A stretch of DNA of 64,000 bases, from contig CAJWBH010000001.1 of the NCBI GenBank assembly GCA_913019975.1, forward strand, positions 310,001-374,000. Direction: 5' to 3'. Numbering within the stretch: the stretch's first letter is position 1; the number at the start of each line of letters is the position of its first letter. The stretch comes from Thalassolituus maritimus (GTDB taxonomy: Bacteria > Pseudomonadota > Gammaproteobacteria > Pseudomonadales > Oceanobacteraceae). Position numbers and translations under genes: made by a program. Positions 44,629 through 55,338 of the stretch are shown here, one piece after another. The notes below the pieces were generated by a model. That model worked only from the letters and a program-made list of their open reading frames with translations. It did not search any database and had not been told where the DNA came from.

Positions 44629-46470
44629 CTAAAACCTCACTCCTTCAGTCCACCCCGGTAATTTCATTCCTTCCGCACTCAATTCAATATCATCCGGCTC
44701 CGGCTGGGCTTCTTTATCGCGGTAGGGCAGTGGTAAGTTCTCTTTCGCAACAGCGCTCAGGTACTGCTGCTGACTCTCCCGGATCTTCTCATTTCTTGCT
44801 ATGTAGCTGTGCCATTCGGCTTCGGTGACGAGTGTTTTCAGGTGTTCACGGCTTGCTTGCCCGCTCAGCACCCAGGCGCTGGCGTTATTGCCTCCAAAGC
44901 CTTTGCTGTTAATAAAACAGACCGGGATATCTTCGGCTGAAACCTTGGTGTGCCTCAGCGGAATTGTCAGTTGTGACTGCTGCACGTCGGGGGCTATTTC
45001 GCTTGCTGTGGTAATGCCGGGCAGGACACCGTAGTTCCATGAGCCCAGAGTCATTAACAGCTGGTCGGCGGACGCCGCAGAGATGGAGTGCCCTAAATGG
45101 GCTTTCACCGCGCATACAGGCCACTTGCTGATGCCGAATTCTTTGGCAAGCCGGTTAAACATGTCTGATTCGGTAGTACGGTTTTGTGGAGTGCTGCTGC
45201 CGTGAGCCTGCACAAAGCTCTTCTGTAGGGCATCGTCTCCCAGTGCGGTTTTACTCAGGGTACGTTTTGCGCTGGCCATGGCTTTTCCCATGGTGATGTA
45301 GTTGCCAATGCCCGGTGCCGAGATAGAGCGTTTATAGCCATCTGCGTGGATAAATACGTCGCCAATACTCCCGAGTATATTCAGCCCAAGCTCAAGCGCT
45401 GTATCCCGACTGGTAAGCACGAAACACTGAGCCGACTCTGCCAGGGTGAAGCCAACGTTTTGAGCGAAGGGTCTGGAAGCACGGCGAAATTCAGGTTGTT
45501 GATTGTTGCTCAGACCTTCAAGTTTTTGCAGGCGCTCTTCGGTAGCGAGTGCTCCCATCGCATTAAAGCCTTCAACAATGCCCGGGATGAGCGGCGCTTC
45601 GCTGTTACCTGTGAGGACAAGCTTACGGCGCCCGCTGCGGATATCATCAAGTGCCATACGCAGGTTGTAGAGGAAGCTGGCACAGGCGCCGTTGTTGCTT
45701 CCAGTGGCTCCAGCGTTGCCAAGCAGGTAAGCGTTGATAAAGTCGGCGGGCATGGTGGATATGCCCATTGGTAACTGGCGGGATGTGTTGCGCTGGCCCA
45801 TCAAGGGGGCGCACAACATGCCGCCGAACCCCTGCATATCAAGCTGACCCGCCGTCGAGCCCATATAGACGGCAATATCATCAGGGCGGAGGTGCTCTTT
45901 AATCTCATCGGCACTCATGCCCAGGTTGCCCAGAGCGTCTGCTGCAGCGTAGAGCGCCAGTTGTAACCCGCGAGGGTGATGTTTCGAGTTGTAGAGGCTG
46001 GCCACGTCAAATCCGGTCGGGATCTGACCGGCGCTTTGCACATCGCAGCGCTTGTAGGTCTCCCGATAGAGTTTGTTGGTTGCAGCTTCATCTCTTGAAG
46101 TTATACCGTTATCTATGTTCGATTCTTTCGCTTGAGCTACGTCTCCCTCCTGAATCTCGTTGAAAATCATGGCGTCCGGATTCCAGCCACGCAGGTCAGG
46201 GCAGTCTTTGTCCCAGGCACGGACGAGGGAGTTATTGAGAACCTCGTGAGGAGGTTGGTCAGTCAGGTTGGCCAACTCATTCTGCAGTTCTGTTTGCTGA
46301 ACTGGAGAGAGTGCATCGTAAATAATCCGTCGATACGCCTGATGCCCGGAGGCGCGCCCTGCGGCATTGATACCGCCGAACGCGGCAATCACTACATCGG
46401 TGATTTCAGGGGAGTAGGTTGAATCTGACAAAGTGGCCTCCGGGGTATCATCAAGCTGTGTTTTGGGCAT
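44629..46470 (-). CDS. fabY: FabY-like beta-ketoacyl-ACP synthase
   Basis: 613 residues, much longer than FabB/FabF and close to P. aeruginosa FabY, which starts fatty-acid synthesis from acetyl-CoA or octanoyl primers in place of FabH. The Cys-His-His set is in NNGACASFLYN, HGSSTPQNRTTESD and VKAHLGHSIS. ATG 46470 is preferred to the GTG at 46488. No fabH is visible. Divergent from an AraC-type regulator. Confidence 0.75.
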   Translation of the reverse strand: MPKTQLDDTPEATLSDSTYSPEITDVVIAAFGGINAAGRASGHQAYRRIIYDALSPVQQTELQNELANLTDQPPHEVLNNSLVRAWDKDCPDLRGWNPDAMIFNEIQEGDVAQAKESNIDNGITSRDEAATNKLYRETYKRCDVQSAGQIPTGFDVASLYNSKHHPRGLQLALYAAADALGNLGMSADEIKEHLRPDDIAVYMGSTAGQLDMQGFGGMLCAPLMGQRNTSRQLPMGISTMPADFINAYLLGNAGATGSNNGACASFLYNLRMALDDIRSGRRKLVLTGNSEAPLIPGIVEGFNAMGALATEERLQKLEGLSNNQQPEFRRASRPFAQNVGFTLAESAQCFVLTSRDTALELGLNILGSIGDVFIHADGYKRSISAPGIGNYITMGKAMASAKRTLSKTALGDDALQKSFVQAHGSSTPQNRTTESDMFNRLAKEFGISKWPVCAVKAHLGHSISAASADQLLMTLGSWNYGVLPGITTASEIAPDVQQSQLTIPLRHTKVSAEDIPVCFINSKGFGGNNASAWVLSGQASREHLKTLVTEAEWHSYIARNEKIRESQQQYLSAVAKENLPLPYRDKEAQPEPDDIELSAEGMKLPGWTEGVRF

Positions 46471-46579
46471 TCGCCCGAGTGTGCCCACACAGTGTGCTCC
46501 GGATTCAGTTGTTCGGAATAGAATAAAAAGGCCGTATAGTGGTATAAAAAAGACATATTCAAGGTGTCAGGAGGTATTC

Positions 46580-47584
46580 TTGCTAAATCGATCTGACTTT
46601 CATATCAGCGTTCTGCAGCTTGATCAGATGCTCTTATCGAGTCTGGCAATGCCACTTGAAATGCTCCATGCGGCGGTAAGCTACCATCGAACCAGAAGCC
46701 GTTCGCGATTGAGTCTGAATGTCGAATCAGTGTCCGTTACTGAGAATTGTCAGCCAATCGGTGGGCTCGAGATCGTTAGTGGAACGCCTTTGGCGGATGT
46801 AGGTAAGACCGATCTGGTGATCGTGCCTGCCATGTGGCGTAATCCATTACGAAAGTTAGATTCATCAGATCCTGTCTGTGAATGGCTCAGACACCGTTAT
46901 TCCGAGGGTGCGTCTGTCATGAGTATCGGCACAGGGGCCTGGCTTCTGGCGAAGGCGGGGCTGCTTAATGGTCAGGCTGCGACCACCCATTGGCATGCTC
47001 TGAATGATTTTGAGCACGATTTTCCGGATGTTAGCCTGCAGCGCGATCACCTACTGACGCAGGCAGGGCGTATTTATTGCGCCGCCAGTATTAACTCAGG
47101 CGCTGACCTGATGATTCATCTGATCGGTACATTGTTTACCAGCGAAGTCGCAGCCTACGTTGAGCGACAGTTCTCTCCGGAAGCGCGAATGTCCTTTGAT
47201 AAGAGGGTGTTTACTGAAGGAGCCCCACAGCACGCTGATGAAGCCATAGCACTAGCACAGAGTTGGTTGCACCAGCACTGGCAGGAGGCTCTGTCGATGG
47301 ATCGGGTTTCTGAGATTGCCGGTTTGAGCCCCCGACAGCTAAGCCGTCGCTTCAAGAAGGTGACCGGCGAGTCTCCAGGTCAGTATCTGCAGCACCTCAA
47401 GTGTCGGTTTGGTAAGGAGTGGCTTAAGAACAGTGACCTCTCGATAGCCGAGATTGCTCAGATGTGCGGATTCAGTGATGCCAGTCACTTCGGGCGCATC
47501 TTTCGTCGTTGGCAGGGAGTGGCGCCATGTGACTACCGACGTGCAGTCCGGGCCAAGCTATTCAGCGTGAACAGTCAGTTTTAG
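46580..47584 (+). CDS. GlxA-type AraC-family regulator
   Basis: 334 residues. DJ-1/PfpI-like ligand domain (about 8-190, with VIVPAMW and MSIGTGAWLLAKAGLL) and a C-terminal double helix-turn-helix (about 235-330) with LSIAEIAQMCGFSDASHFGR. The start is TTG at 46580, five bases after AGGAGGT; the open frame to 46433 crosses the fabY promoter region. It lies divergent from fabY with a 109-bp gap and may regulate it. Confidence 0.85.
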   Translation: MLNRSDFHISVLQLDQMLLSSLAMPLEMLHAAVSYHRTRSRSRLSLNVESVSVTENCQPIGGLEIVSGTPLADVGKTDLVIVPAMWRNPLRKLDSSDPVCEWLRHRYSEGASVMSIGTGAWLLAKAGLLNGQAATTHWHALNDFEHDFPDVSLQRDHLLTQAGRIYCAASINSGADLMIHLIGTLFTSEVAAYVERQFSPEARMSFDKRVFTEGAPQHADEAIALAQSWLHQHWQEALSMDRVSEIAGLSPRQLSRRFKKVTGESPGQYLQHLKCRFGKEWLKNSDLSIAEIAQMCGFSDASHFGRIFRRWQGVAPCDYRRAVRAKLFSVNSQF

Positions 47585-47744
47585 TAAAAGAGATTAATTT
47601 TCACTTCCAGGAACAAAAGTCTGGCTGGTAATGTCTGACCAGAGGTTAAATTGGTCATTGAGGCCATTACTCTTTAATAAGAACAAAATTCGACTAACCT
47701 GATGTTACAGGGGCTATGCGGCGCGAGAAGCGCGGGAGCAGGCA

Positions 47745-49565
47745 ATGGCGGTAACGGAACAGAGGGATTTGACGGGGCTGAAGTCCGGGGCGTTCGACGC
47801 CTTGTTGAGCTCCGAGGATATGGGGATAGCGATACTTGATAGCGGGCTACGCTATCTGGAGCTGAACTCCCTTCTGGCGAGATTTAACGGTGTATCTGTC
47901 GAAGATCATGTCGGCAGAACTGTCTCTGAGGTCCTGCCAAAGCTGGGCCCCCTGATTATTCCCATCCTGAAAGAAGTTATCGAAACCGGTGAGCCTGCAC
48001 GGAACCTGGAAATTGCTGGTGAGACGCCCAGCGTAGTCGGGCAGGACTCTTTTTGGGAAGCATCGTATCTTCCGATTTTTTCTTCGCCGGGTCAGGTTGC
48101 TGGAATTCTGGTTATGGCGGTTAACCGGACGCTCGAGTATGAACTCAAACGCACTCGGGAAGAAGCTCACGAGCTTCAGCGACGTATTCTCGACAGCCTG
48201 TTTACCTTTGTCAGTATTCTCTCTCCAGACGGCCTCCTTATCGATGCTAACCGAGCACCGTTAGAGGCTGCGGGCATTGATCTCGCCGATGTCATCGGCA
48301 AGCGTTTCTGGGACTGCATCTGGTGGAATTACTCACCAAAAATTCAGATGCAACTGCGCTCAGCTGTTATCCGTGCAGGTGCGGGTGAGACTGTTCGTTA
48401 TGATGTGCCTATCCGTACGGTGGGTGATACCCGCATTACTATCGATTTTATGGTTTCGCCGCTGCTTGGCGCGGATGGCGAAGTCACTCACCTCGTCGCC
48501 TCGGCAAACGACGTATCTGAACGAAAAAGTCGGGAAACTGAATTATCGCTCAGTGAAAAACGCTTCCGCCGCGTGTTTGATTCTACCGCTGATGGTCTGG
48601 TGATGATCAATGAGTACGGGGAAATCATGCTGGCCAACCCAAGCATGGCCAGCATGTTTGGTTATTCGCTATCCGAACTTTACTCCTGCTCAATCGAAGA
48701 TCTTATCCCTGCACACCTCCGTGATAAGCATCGAAAGGAGCGCTCGCGTTACCAAGAAAGTCCAGTCCCACGTGCCATGGCAGCTATGCGTGAATTAATG
48801 GCATGCCGACGCGACGGTTCTGAATTTCCAGTTGAAGTTGCACTGACGCCTTTGCAGTTCCCTGAAGGGACTCGGGTTCTCGCAACAGTGGTCGATATTT
48901 CGATTCAGAAGCAGATCCAGGCGAGTCTTATCAAAGCTTTGAAAGAAAAGACGTCTCTCCTTAACGAAGTTCATCACCGGGTAAAAAATAATCTTCAGGT
49001 GGTTTCAAGTTTATTGAGCCTTCAGGCGCGCAGTGTACCCGAAGAGCTTGTAGACGCATTTCTTGAAAGCCAGGGGCGCGTGAAGGCAATGGCTCTGATG
49101 CACCAGCAGCTTTACGAGCATAAAACGTACGAGAGTATTGGCGCTGCAAAATACAGCAGCGAGTTAGTTACGCTTATTACGCGCAGTCATACGATGACCA
49201 GCAGTCAGAATATCAAAACCGTCCTTGTACCTCCCGAACGGGAAGTCTTCCTGACGATGGATCAGGCACTGCCTTTCGGTTTATTGCTTAATGAGCTCGT
49301 AACAAACTCCATAAAACATGCATTTACTGATCAGGATGTCGGTGAGATACGTATTTCAATGTCACAAGATGGTGATATGAATATTGTGGTCGTTGAGGAC
49401 AACGGAAAGGGAGTCGAGGAAGGGGTGGAACTCGGCGAAACAACTTCGCTTGGATTCCAGCTCATTCCCGGATTAGTCGAGCAGCTGGACGGAGAAATAG
49501 TGTTGATAAGAAATCAAGGAACTCGCTATGAAATACGCTTTCGCAAGCAGGAGACAGAGGAATGA
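47745..49565 (+). CDS. PAS-sensor histidine kinase, HisKA_2 type
   Basis: 606 residues, cytosolic (no membrane helix). Three PAS domains (about 15-130, 145-265 and 275-395) are followed by a HisKA_2 phospho-acceptor LLNEVHHRVKNNLQV and an HATPase domain with LLNELVTNSIKHAF and VVEDNGKGVE. HisKA_2 kinases usually pair with a receiver and answer light or redox signals. Its stop overlaps the receiver-GGDEF-EAL gene by 4 bp. Confidence 0.9.
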   Translation: MAVTEQRDLTGLKSGAFDALLSSEDMGIAILDSGLRYLELNSLLARFNGVSVEDHVGRTVSEVLPKLGPLIIPILKEVIETGEPARNLEIAGETPSVVGQDSFWEASYLPIFSSPGQVAGILVMAVNRTLEYELKRTREEAHELQRRILDSLFTFVSILSPDGLLIDANRAPLEAAGIDLADVIGKRFWDCIWWNYSPKIQMQLRSAVIRAGAGETVRYDVPIRTVGDTRITIDFMVSPLLGADGEVTHLVASANDVSERKSRETELSLSEKRFRRVFDSTADGLVMINEYGEIMLANPSMASMFGYSLSELYSCSIEDLIPAHLRDKHRKERSRYQESPVPRAMAAMRELMACRRDGSEFPVEVALTPLQFPEGTRVLATVVDISIQKQIQASLIKALKEKTSLLNEVHHRVKNNLQVVSSLLSLQARSVPEELVDAFLESQGRVKAMALMHQQLYEHKTYESIGAAKYSSELVTLITRSHTMTSSQNIKTVLVPPEREVFLTMDQALPFGLLLNELVTNSIKHAFTDQDVGEIRISMSQDGDMNIVVVEDNGKGVEEGVELGETTSLGFQLIPGLVEQLDGEIVLIRNQGTRYEIRFRKQETEE

Positions 49566-51970
49566 GTGGCGAAAAGATTCTGATCACGGAAGATGAGCGG
49601 ATCACTGCGCTGGACCTGAAGATGACACTGGAAAAACTGGGTTATCTGGTGGTTGGTAGTGTTGCTTCTGGGGAGGAGTCAATTGAGTTTGCACGCCGGT
49701 TGAAGCCTGACCTGGTTCTTATGGATATTCATTTGAAAACAGCCATGATGGGTACAGAAGCCGCCCAACTGATTTCAAAAGAATTGGATATTCCTGTTAT
49801 TTTCCTGAGCGCATACTCGGACAGATCGGTAATTCGTGAAGCTGGGCAGTCGACTCCTTATGGCTATCTGATAAAGCCTTATGATGCGCGTGAGATCGAC
49901 GCATCCATTCAGGTGGCACTGGCAAAACATGAGGTTGATGATGAGATAAAAAAGAGTGACATGAAACTGAAGCTGGCACTTGAAGCCGCCAATATGTCCG
50001 CTTGGGAGTGGGAGCCAGAAGACAGACGTTGTCTGGCGGCGGCTGAGCAACCAGAAACGACGAATTTCGCAAGCACGATTGACGATATTATCAGTCGCGT
50101 ACATCCCGATGACAGAGACTTGCTTGTTTCTTCTCTTAACAGCACTGGCCAGCTCTCACAGCAGGTTCGTTTGTTATACAAGGACACTGACGACTATCAT
50201 AGTGTCGATTTGTTTGCGGCTGTCGTAACAGATAAAGAAGACCAACGTAAGGTTGTTGGTATTGCTCGCGATGTTGAGAAAGAGGCGCGCGAGCGGGAGG
50301 AGCTTCGCCAGGCCAGAGTCGTCTTTGAATCTATCTCTGAAGCGATTCTGATAACCGATTCTGAGAGAAAAGTGATCTCTGCTAATCCTGCCTTGGAAAT
50401 TATCACTGGATTCACCATTGATGAAGTCAAGGGACGTGATCCGGATGAATTTCTTCACGCTCGTCGTCATAAAGATCATTTTTCTCCCAAACTGCTTGAG
50501 CAGGGTAATCATTTCTGGAGTGGCGAGGTAGCCTGCAATACCAGATCTGGTGAACGCTTCCCAGCTTGGGAACATATCTCGGGTGTTTTTGATGATGACG
50601 GTATCGTTACGAATTATGTATTCACAATTTCAGATATTGGTGAACTTCGTCGGGCTGAAAAAAACCTGCAGAGAATGGCGTTTCTTGATTCTCTGACCGG
50701 GGTCGGAAATCGCGTTCATCTTGAACGCACGTTGAGCGAATGTCTGCACGCGCAGCAAAAATCAGCAGAACCTGTGGCTGTTCTTTATATCGATCTAGAC
50801 GGATTTAAGCTTGTAAATGACACCTTGGGGCATGCTGAAGGTGATCGGTTATTGCAGATTATTGCAGAGCGATTTGTCAGCTCGGTAAGAGAAGACGATA
50901 CAGTTACTCGCGTTGGTGGAGACGAATTCGTCATTGTAGCACCGCACTTCAGCGACCATGAAGGGCTGCGCGTAATGGCGAATAAATTGCTTAGGGCGGT
51001 AGCTGCACCCATCACATTATCCCGTGAAGTAGTCGAAGTTTCTGCCAGTATTGGTATTGCCATCTCAGGCGGAGAGTTGATTAGCCATGAAGATGTCATT
51101 ACGGCTGCAGACACTGCCCTTATGCATGCTAAGGGCGCGGGGAAAAGCTGCTTTAAGTTTTATGATTTGGAGCTGGCAATGGTTTCGGTTGAGCGAAACC
51201 GCATCGAACGCAATATTAAAGGTGCGCTGAACAGTAACGAAATCTGTGTTGAGTTTCAGCCACTCGTCGATGTCGTTAATAACCGTGTTTATGGCGCAGA
51301 GGCGTTATGCCGTTGGTATAGTCATGACCTCGGCATGATCCCCCCTGAGCGATTTATTCCGATAGCAGAGCAAAGCAATGTGATTCTCGAGGTAGGTAAA
51401 AAAGTCTTAGTAGAGAGCTTTACCCAACTGAACCACTGGAGATCACAGGGGCTGACCGAGCTTGTTGTATCGGTCAATGTGTCTGCTCGCCAGTTATCTG
51501 ATAAGAATTTCCCGGCTATTATCAGCTATCTTTTAAACGAACATGATGTTCCGGCGGATAGAGTTGAACTGGAAGTTACGGAAACCGCGATTCAGAATAA
51601 TAAGCACGCTAAACAGCAGCTTGACCAGTTGCGTGCTTTAGGAATACGCCTGGCCATTGATGACTTCGGAACAGGGTATTCATCATTAAGCCGTCTGAAA
51701 TCCTTGCCTTTCGATCGCGTAAAAATCGATCGAAGCTTCGTTATGGATTTGCCCAACAGTGAAAGTGACATTGAGATCTGCAAAGCTATCTTTGCGCTTT
51801 GCGGCGTTCTCGGCATGAACGTGACGGCCGAAGGTATTGAGAATGAAAATCAGCTAAATACCCTTCGCCAGATGGGCTGTGGCTGTGGTCAGGGCTTCTT
51901 GTTTGGCCGCTCTATGGCTTCTCAGCGATTCGTAGAATGGGTGAAAGGTTTTGAATTAAATAACGGCTGA
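49562..51970 (+). CDS. Receiver-PAS-GGDEF-EAL response regulator
   Basis: 802 residues. Receiver (about 3-120, phospho-Asp in LVLMDIHL), two PAS-like segments (about 135-250 and 255-370), GGDEF (about 385-530; GGDEF intact, I-site REDD five residues ahead) and EAL (about 545-800; EAL, ELEVTET and DDFGTGYSS present). Both synthesis and breakdown of c-di-GMP look possible, so phosphorylation may switch the balance. It is co-translated with the upstream kinase. Confidence 0.92.
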   Translation: MSGEKILITEDERITALDLKMTLEKLGYLVVGSVASGEESIEFARRLKPDLVLMDIHLKTAMMGTEAAQLISKELDIPVIFLSAYSDRSVIREAGQSTPYGYLIKPYDAREIDASIQVALAKHEVDDEIKKSDMKLKLALEAANMSAWEWEPEDRRCLAAAEQPETTNFASTIDDIISRVHPDDRDLLVSSLNSTGQLSQQVRLLYKDTDDYHSVDLFAAVVTDKEDQRKVVGIARDVEKEAREREELRQARVVFESISEAILITDSERKVISANPALEIITGFTIDEVKGRDPDEFLHARRHKDHFSPKLLEQGNHFWSGEVACNTRSGERFPAWEHISGVFDDDGIVTNYVFTISDIGELRRAEKNLQRMAFLDSLTGVGNRVHLERTLSECLHAQQKSAEPVAVLYIDLDGFKLVNDTLGHAEGDRLLQIIAERFVSSVREDDTVTRVGGDEFVIVAPHFSDHEGLRVMANKLLRAVAAPITLSREVVEVSASIGIAISGGELISHEDVITAADTALMHAKGAGKSCFKFYDLELAMVSVERNRIERNIKGALNSNEICVEFQPLVDVVNNRVYGAEALCRWYSHDLGMIPPERFIPIAEQSNVILEVGKKVLVESFTQLNHWRSQGLTELVVSVNVSARQLSDKNFPAIISYLLNEHDVPADRVELEVTETAIQNNKHAKQQLDQLRALGIRLAIDDFGTGYSSLSRLKSLPFDRVKIDRSFVMDLPNSESDIEICKAIFALCGVLGMNVTAEGIENENQLNTLRQMGCGCGQGFLFGRSMASQRFVEWVKGFELNNG

Positions 51971-52045
51971 ACTATCGGTTGTCTGGCGCTAGAATAAATA
52001 AAACCTCTGAACATACAGAGGGCGTTGACAACCGGAGCAGTGAGA

Positions 52046-52939
52046 ATGAACCCACATCAGGCCGGCCTGTTTGAAGAGCCGGGTCGCAGTAGTCAGTATC
52101 TGGAATATCAATTTCGCTCGGCAGCTGATGCCGATTTGCGCCAAGCTCTTTCTCGGGCACTAAAGCCTGTTGATGGTGCGCGTATCATGGTCGCATTCAA
52201 TCAGGCCTCCTGGAAGCGCTTAGGCCCAGGCTGGACACCCTCAGGACTATGTGACTTTACGGCGCAGTATTCCTCCAAAGGGCACGTTATGCCAGCGTCG
52301 CAGCGCGACATGTTCATCTGGGTTGTCGGCGAAGATCGCGGTGACGTAATGAATGCCGTAGTTCAAGTTACCGAGGCTCTGTCCGACGTCGCAGATCTGG
52401 AGCTCGATCTGGATGGGTACAAAACCCGTGATGCACGAATTCTTACTGGCTTCGTTGATGGTACCGGAAACCCCGGAACGGCAGAGAAAAAGCGTGCGGC
52501 AGCGCTTATTCCTGAAGGGGAGCTGGGAGCAGGTGGATCGTTTGTCCTCGGACAGAAATGGACACACAGATTGCAGGAATTTCTGAGTCTGAGTGTAAAT
52601 GCCCAGGAAAACGTTATTGGCCGCACCAAAGAGACGAATATCGAACTCGAAGGAACGGCGCTGCCGCCTGAATCGCATGTCGGGCGCACTGACATTGACG
52701 TCGACGACGTACCGATGAAAATGTATCGCCGTGGTACGCCTTACGGTGGTGGAGAGGACAAGGGGCTTTATTTCCTCGCGTTTGCCTGCGACATGGATCG
52801 CTTTGTGAGCGTGATCGATAGCATGCTGGGTAAGGACGACGGAATCACAGATGCCATGATGGATTTCAGTGACGCATTGACCGGTTCATACTGGTTTATG
52901 CCGTCGCAGGTGGATCTGGATACAATGTTGGCGGGGTGA
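52046..52939 (+). CDS. DyP-type heme peroxidase
   Basis: 297 residues from ATG 52046 (GGAG eight bases upstream); a TTG seven codons earlier is less likely. Family motif GFVDGTGNPG, the proximal heme His in PPESHVGRTD and YRRGTPYGGGEDKGL are present. No Tat or Sec signal, so cytosolic; could be carried by an encapsulin, but none is adjacent. It converges on rimO. Confidence 0.9.
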   Translation: MNPHQAGLFEEPGRSSQYLEYQFRSAADADLRQALSRALKPVDGARIMVAFNQASWKRLGPGWTPSGLCDFTAQYSSKGHVMPASQRDMFIWVVGEDRGDVMNAVVQVTEALSDVADLELDLDGYKTRDARILTGFVDGTGNPGTAEKKRAAALIPEGELGAGGSFVLGQKWTHRLQEFLSLSVNAQENVIGRTKETNIELEGTALPPESHVGRTDIDVDDVPMKMYRRGTPYGGGEDKGLYFLAFACDMDRFVSVIDSMLGKDDGITDAMMDFSDALTGSYWFMPSQVDLDTMLAG

Positions 52940-52976
52940 CCGCCGATAGCCAGCTTGTCTGGCTAACGGCGACCCC
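52933..52976. terminator. Long hairpin between convergent dyp and rimO
   Basis: GGGGT...ACCCC, CGCCG/CGGCG and AGCCAG/CTGGCT stack into one imperfect stem with a 5-nt loop, overlapping the peroxidase stop. No U-run. The apical stem matches that of REP-like copy 3 at 30565 (AGCCAGCTTG-CTGGCT, one loop change). Confidence 0.5.
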
Positions 52977-52984
52977 GGAGGGTA

Positions 52985-54361
52985 TCAACCGTTAACCGGG
53001 GTTCCCCACAGGTCATATTCGTCGGAATGCTCGATATCAACCTCAAGGAAATCCCCCGGCTGGCAATCGAAGAACTCGTTCAGGTAAACCATGCCGTCGA
53101 TGTTGGGCGCGTCGGCGATTGAGCGGCCAATCGCACCTTCGTCATCGACTTCATCAATAAGCACAGTCATGCGGGTACCGACTCTTCGGGCCAGCTTACG
53201 CGTGCTGATTTCCTGCGCTTTTTCCATAAAGCGGTCATGACGCTCCTGCTGAATGTCTTCTGGCACATGGTCAGGCAGGTCGTTCGCTTTCGCGCCCTCG
53301 ACGGGGCTGTACTTGAAACAACCAACACGATCGAGTTCTGCTTCTTCGAGCCAGTCGAGGAGCATCTGGAAGTCTTCTTCGGTTTCACCGGGGAAGCCGA
53401 CAACGAAGGTCGAGCGCAGCACAAGCTCCGGGCAGATTTCGCGCCACTTCTTGATACGCGCCAGTGTGTTTTCGGCGTGCGCAGGGCGTTTCATCAGTTT
53501 CAGAATACGCGGACTTGCGTGCTGGAACGGGATATCCAGATACGGAAGTATCTTTCCGTCCGCCATCAGCGGAATCACGTCGTCTACGTGCGGGTAAGGG
53601 TAAACATAATGCAGGCGTACCCAAACTCCCATCTTGCCGAGCTCTTCACAGAGGTCGAGCATCTTGGTTTTTACCGGCTTGCCATCCCAGAAGCCCGTGC
53701 GGTACTTCAGGTCGACACCGTACGCGGAGGTGTCCTGAGAGATCACGAGTAGCTCTTTGGTGCCTGCATTGACGAGGCGTTTCGCTTCTTCCAGTACATC
53801 GCCGATAGGACGACTGACATGCTTCCCGCGCATATCCGGGATGATGCAGAAGGTGCAGCTGTGGTTACAGCCTTCTGAGATCTTCAGGTAAGAGTAGTGG
53901 CGAGGTGTCAGCTTCACACCTTGGGGCGGAACCAGATCCGTAAACGGATTATGTTCGGTTTGCTTAGGTGACCATTCATGAACTGCGGTCATGACCTCTT
54001 CGTAGGCTTGTGGGCCTGTTACTGCGAGAACACCGGGGTTCTTTTCTTTGATCAGCTCAGCATCGGCGCCTTTACCCATACAGCCAGTCACAATCACACG
54101 ACCGTTTTCGTTCATGGCTTCATTGATGGCGTCGAGAGATTCCTGTTTGGCAGCATCGATAAAACCACAAGTGTTTACGACAACGACATCTGCGTTGTTG
54201 TACTGGTTTACTACGTCATAGCCGTCAAGCTTGAGTTGGGTCAGGATGCGTTCGGAGTCCACCAGGGCTTTCGGGCAGCCGAGAGACACGAATCCTACTT
54301 TGCCGCTGCCTGGAATTGCATCGCCTTCACCGACACTTGGATTTGAGGGGTGGTCTGTCAT
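52985..54361 (-). CDS. rimO: Ribosomal protein S12 methylthiotransferase RimO
   Basis: 458 residues. MTTase N-terminal domain with [11 protein letters not shown], radical-SAM [11 protein letters not shown], and a C-terminal TRAM domain. Adds a methylthio group to Asp88 of S12. SLGCPK and the absence of the MiaB-specific pattern point to RimO. Length and motifs are normal. Confidence 0.95.
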   Translation of the reverse strand: MTDHPSNPSVGEGDAIPGSGKVGFVSLGCPKALVDSERILTQLKLDGYDVVNQYNNADVVVVNTCGFIDAAKQESLDAINEAMNENGRVIVTGCMGKGADAELIKEKNPGVLAVTGPQAYEEVMTAVHEWSPKQTEHNPFTDLVPPQGVKLTPRHYSYLKISEGCNHSCTFCIIPDMRGKHVSRPIGDVLEEAKRLVNAGTKELLVISQDTSAYGVDLKYRTGFWDGKPVKTKMLDLCEELGKMGVWVRLHYVYPYPHVDDVIPLMADGKILPYLDIPFQHASPRILKLMKRPAHAENTLARIKKWREICPELVLRSTFVVGFPGETEEDFQMLLDWLEEAELDRVGCFKYSPVEGAKANDLPDHVPEDIQQERHDRFMEKAQEISTRKLARRVGTRMTVLIDEVDDEGAIGRSIADAPNIDGMVYLNEFFDCQPGDFLEVDIEHSDEYDLWGTPVNG

Positions 54362-54414
54362 GGTGTGTACCTTCGCCGCCGGGGTAATTATCTCAGGGCG
54401 GCGATTGTACCTGA

Positions 54415-55338
54415 TTAGTGAGGGGCTTTGGAGGCTGTCACTATGTCTTCCGGGTGAGCCAGTTCAGTACAGTTGCGGCCGTTTTCTTTTGCCCGGTAAA
54501 GGGCATCATCGGCTCGCTTGAGAAGATCGTTGAAATTCTCATCATGATCCGACAGTTCTGCCGCGCCAATGCTTACGGTAACAGGGATAGAGGAGGGCAT
54601 GAGCTCGGATATCTGGTGGCGCATTACCTCGGCTTTGTAGTGTGCCTGATTCAGCGAGCAGGGTTCCATCAGTACGATAAACTCTTCACCGCCAAACCGT
54701 GCAACCGTGTCTTCGGTGCGGCATTGCTGCTCAAGCAGGGTCGCTACCTGTTCCAGAATCTGATCACCCACAATGTGCCCGTGCGTATCGTTGATCTTTT
54801 TGAAGTGATCAAGATCGATGATCAAGGTCGTCATGGGAGTGCTGTGGCGTCGGGCCCGGGCAAGCCGCTGATCGACCATTTCCAGCATGTAGTGACGGTT
54901 GTACAGCCCGGTGAGCTGATCGTGCATCGCCAGTTGCAGCAGTCGATCCTGTTGGCGCTTAAGTGTCACGTGCGTATCAACGCGGGCCGAGAGAATGACC
55001 GGGCGTATCGGCTTGGTGATGTAATCCACGGCGCCGATGCGAAGGCCCATTTCTTCGTCTTCGATATTGTCCCGGCCGGTAACAAATATGATGGGGATAT
55101 CGCGCGTTTCGCTCATGTCTTTGAGCTCACGGCAGGTTTCGTAGCCTGAGATGCCTGGCATTTCAATGTCGAGCAGAATCAGGTCAGGCTTGTGCCTGAG
55201 CGCCATATCGAGACATTGTTGTCCGCTTGTTGCTGTCTTTACGCGGTAACGCTCCTGAAGTACCGCGGCCATGACGCGGATATTCGACGCAGAATCGTCA
55301 ACGAGTAAGACAGTCGATAGCGGCATTTCATTAGGCAT
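54415..55338 (-). CDS. Receiver-GGDEF diguanylate cyclase
   Basis: 307 residues from ATG 55338, which overlaps the hybrid kinase stop by 8 bp; ATG 55353 is possible. Receiver (about 8-125, Asp in LILLDIEMP) and GGDEF (about 145-300, GGEEF with I-site RTED). PleD/WspR-like layout. It is translationally coupled to the giant kinase and is its probable output. Confidence 0.92.
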   Translation of the reverse strand: MPNEMPLSTVLLVDDSASNIRVMAAVLQERYRVKTATSGQQCLDMALRHKPDLILLDIEMPGISGYETCRELKDMSETRDIPIIFVTGRDNIEDEEMGLRIGAVDYITKPIRPVILSARVDTHVTLKRQQDRLLQLAMHDQLTGLYNRHYMLEMVDQRLARARRHSTPMTTLIIDLDHFKKINDTHGHIVGDQILEQVATLLEQQCRTEDTVARFGGEEFIVLMEPCSLNQAHYKAEVMRHQISELMPSSIPVTVSIGAAELSDHDENFNDLLKRADDALYRAKENGRNCTELAHPEDIVTASKAPH

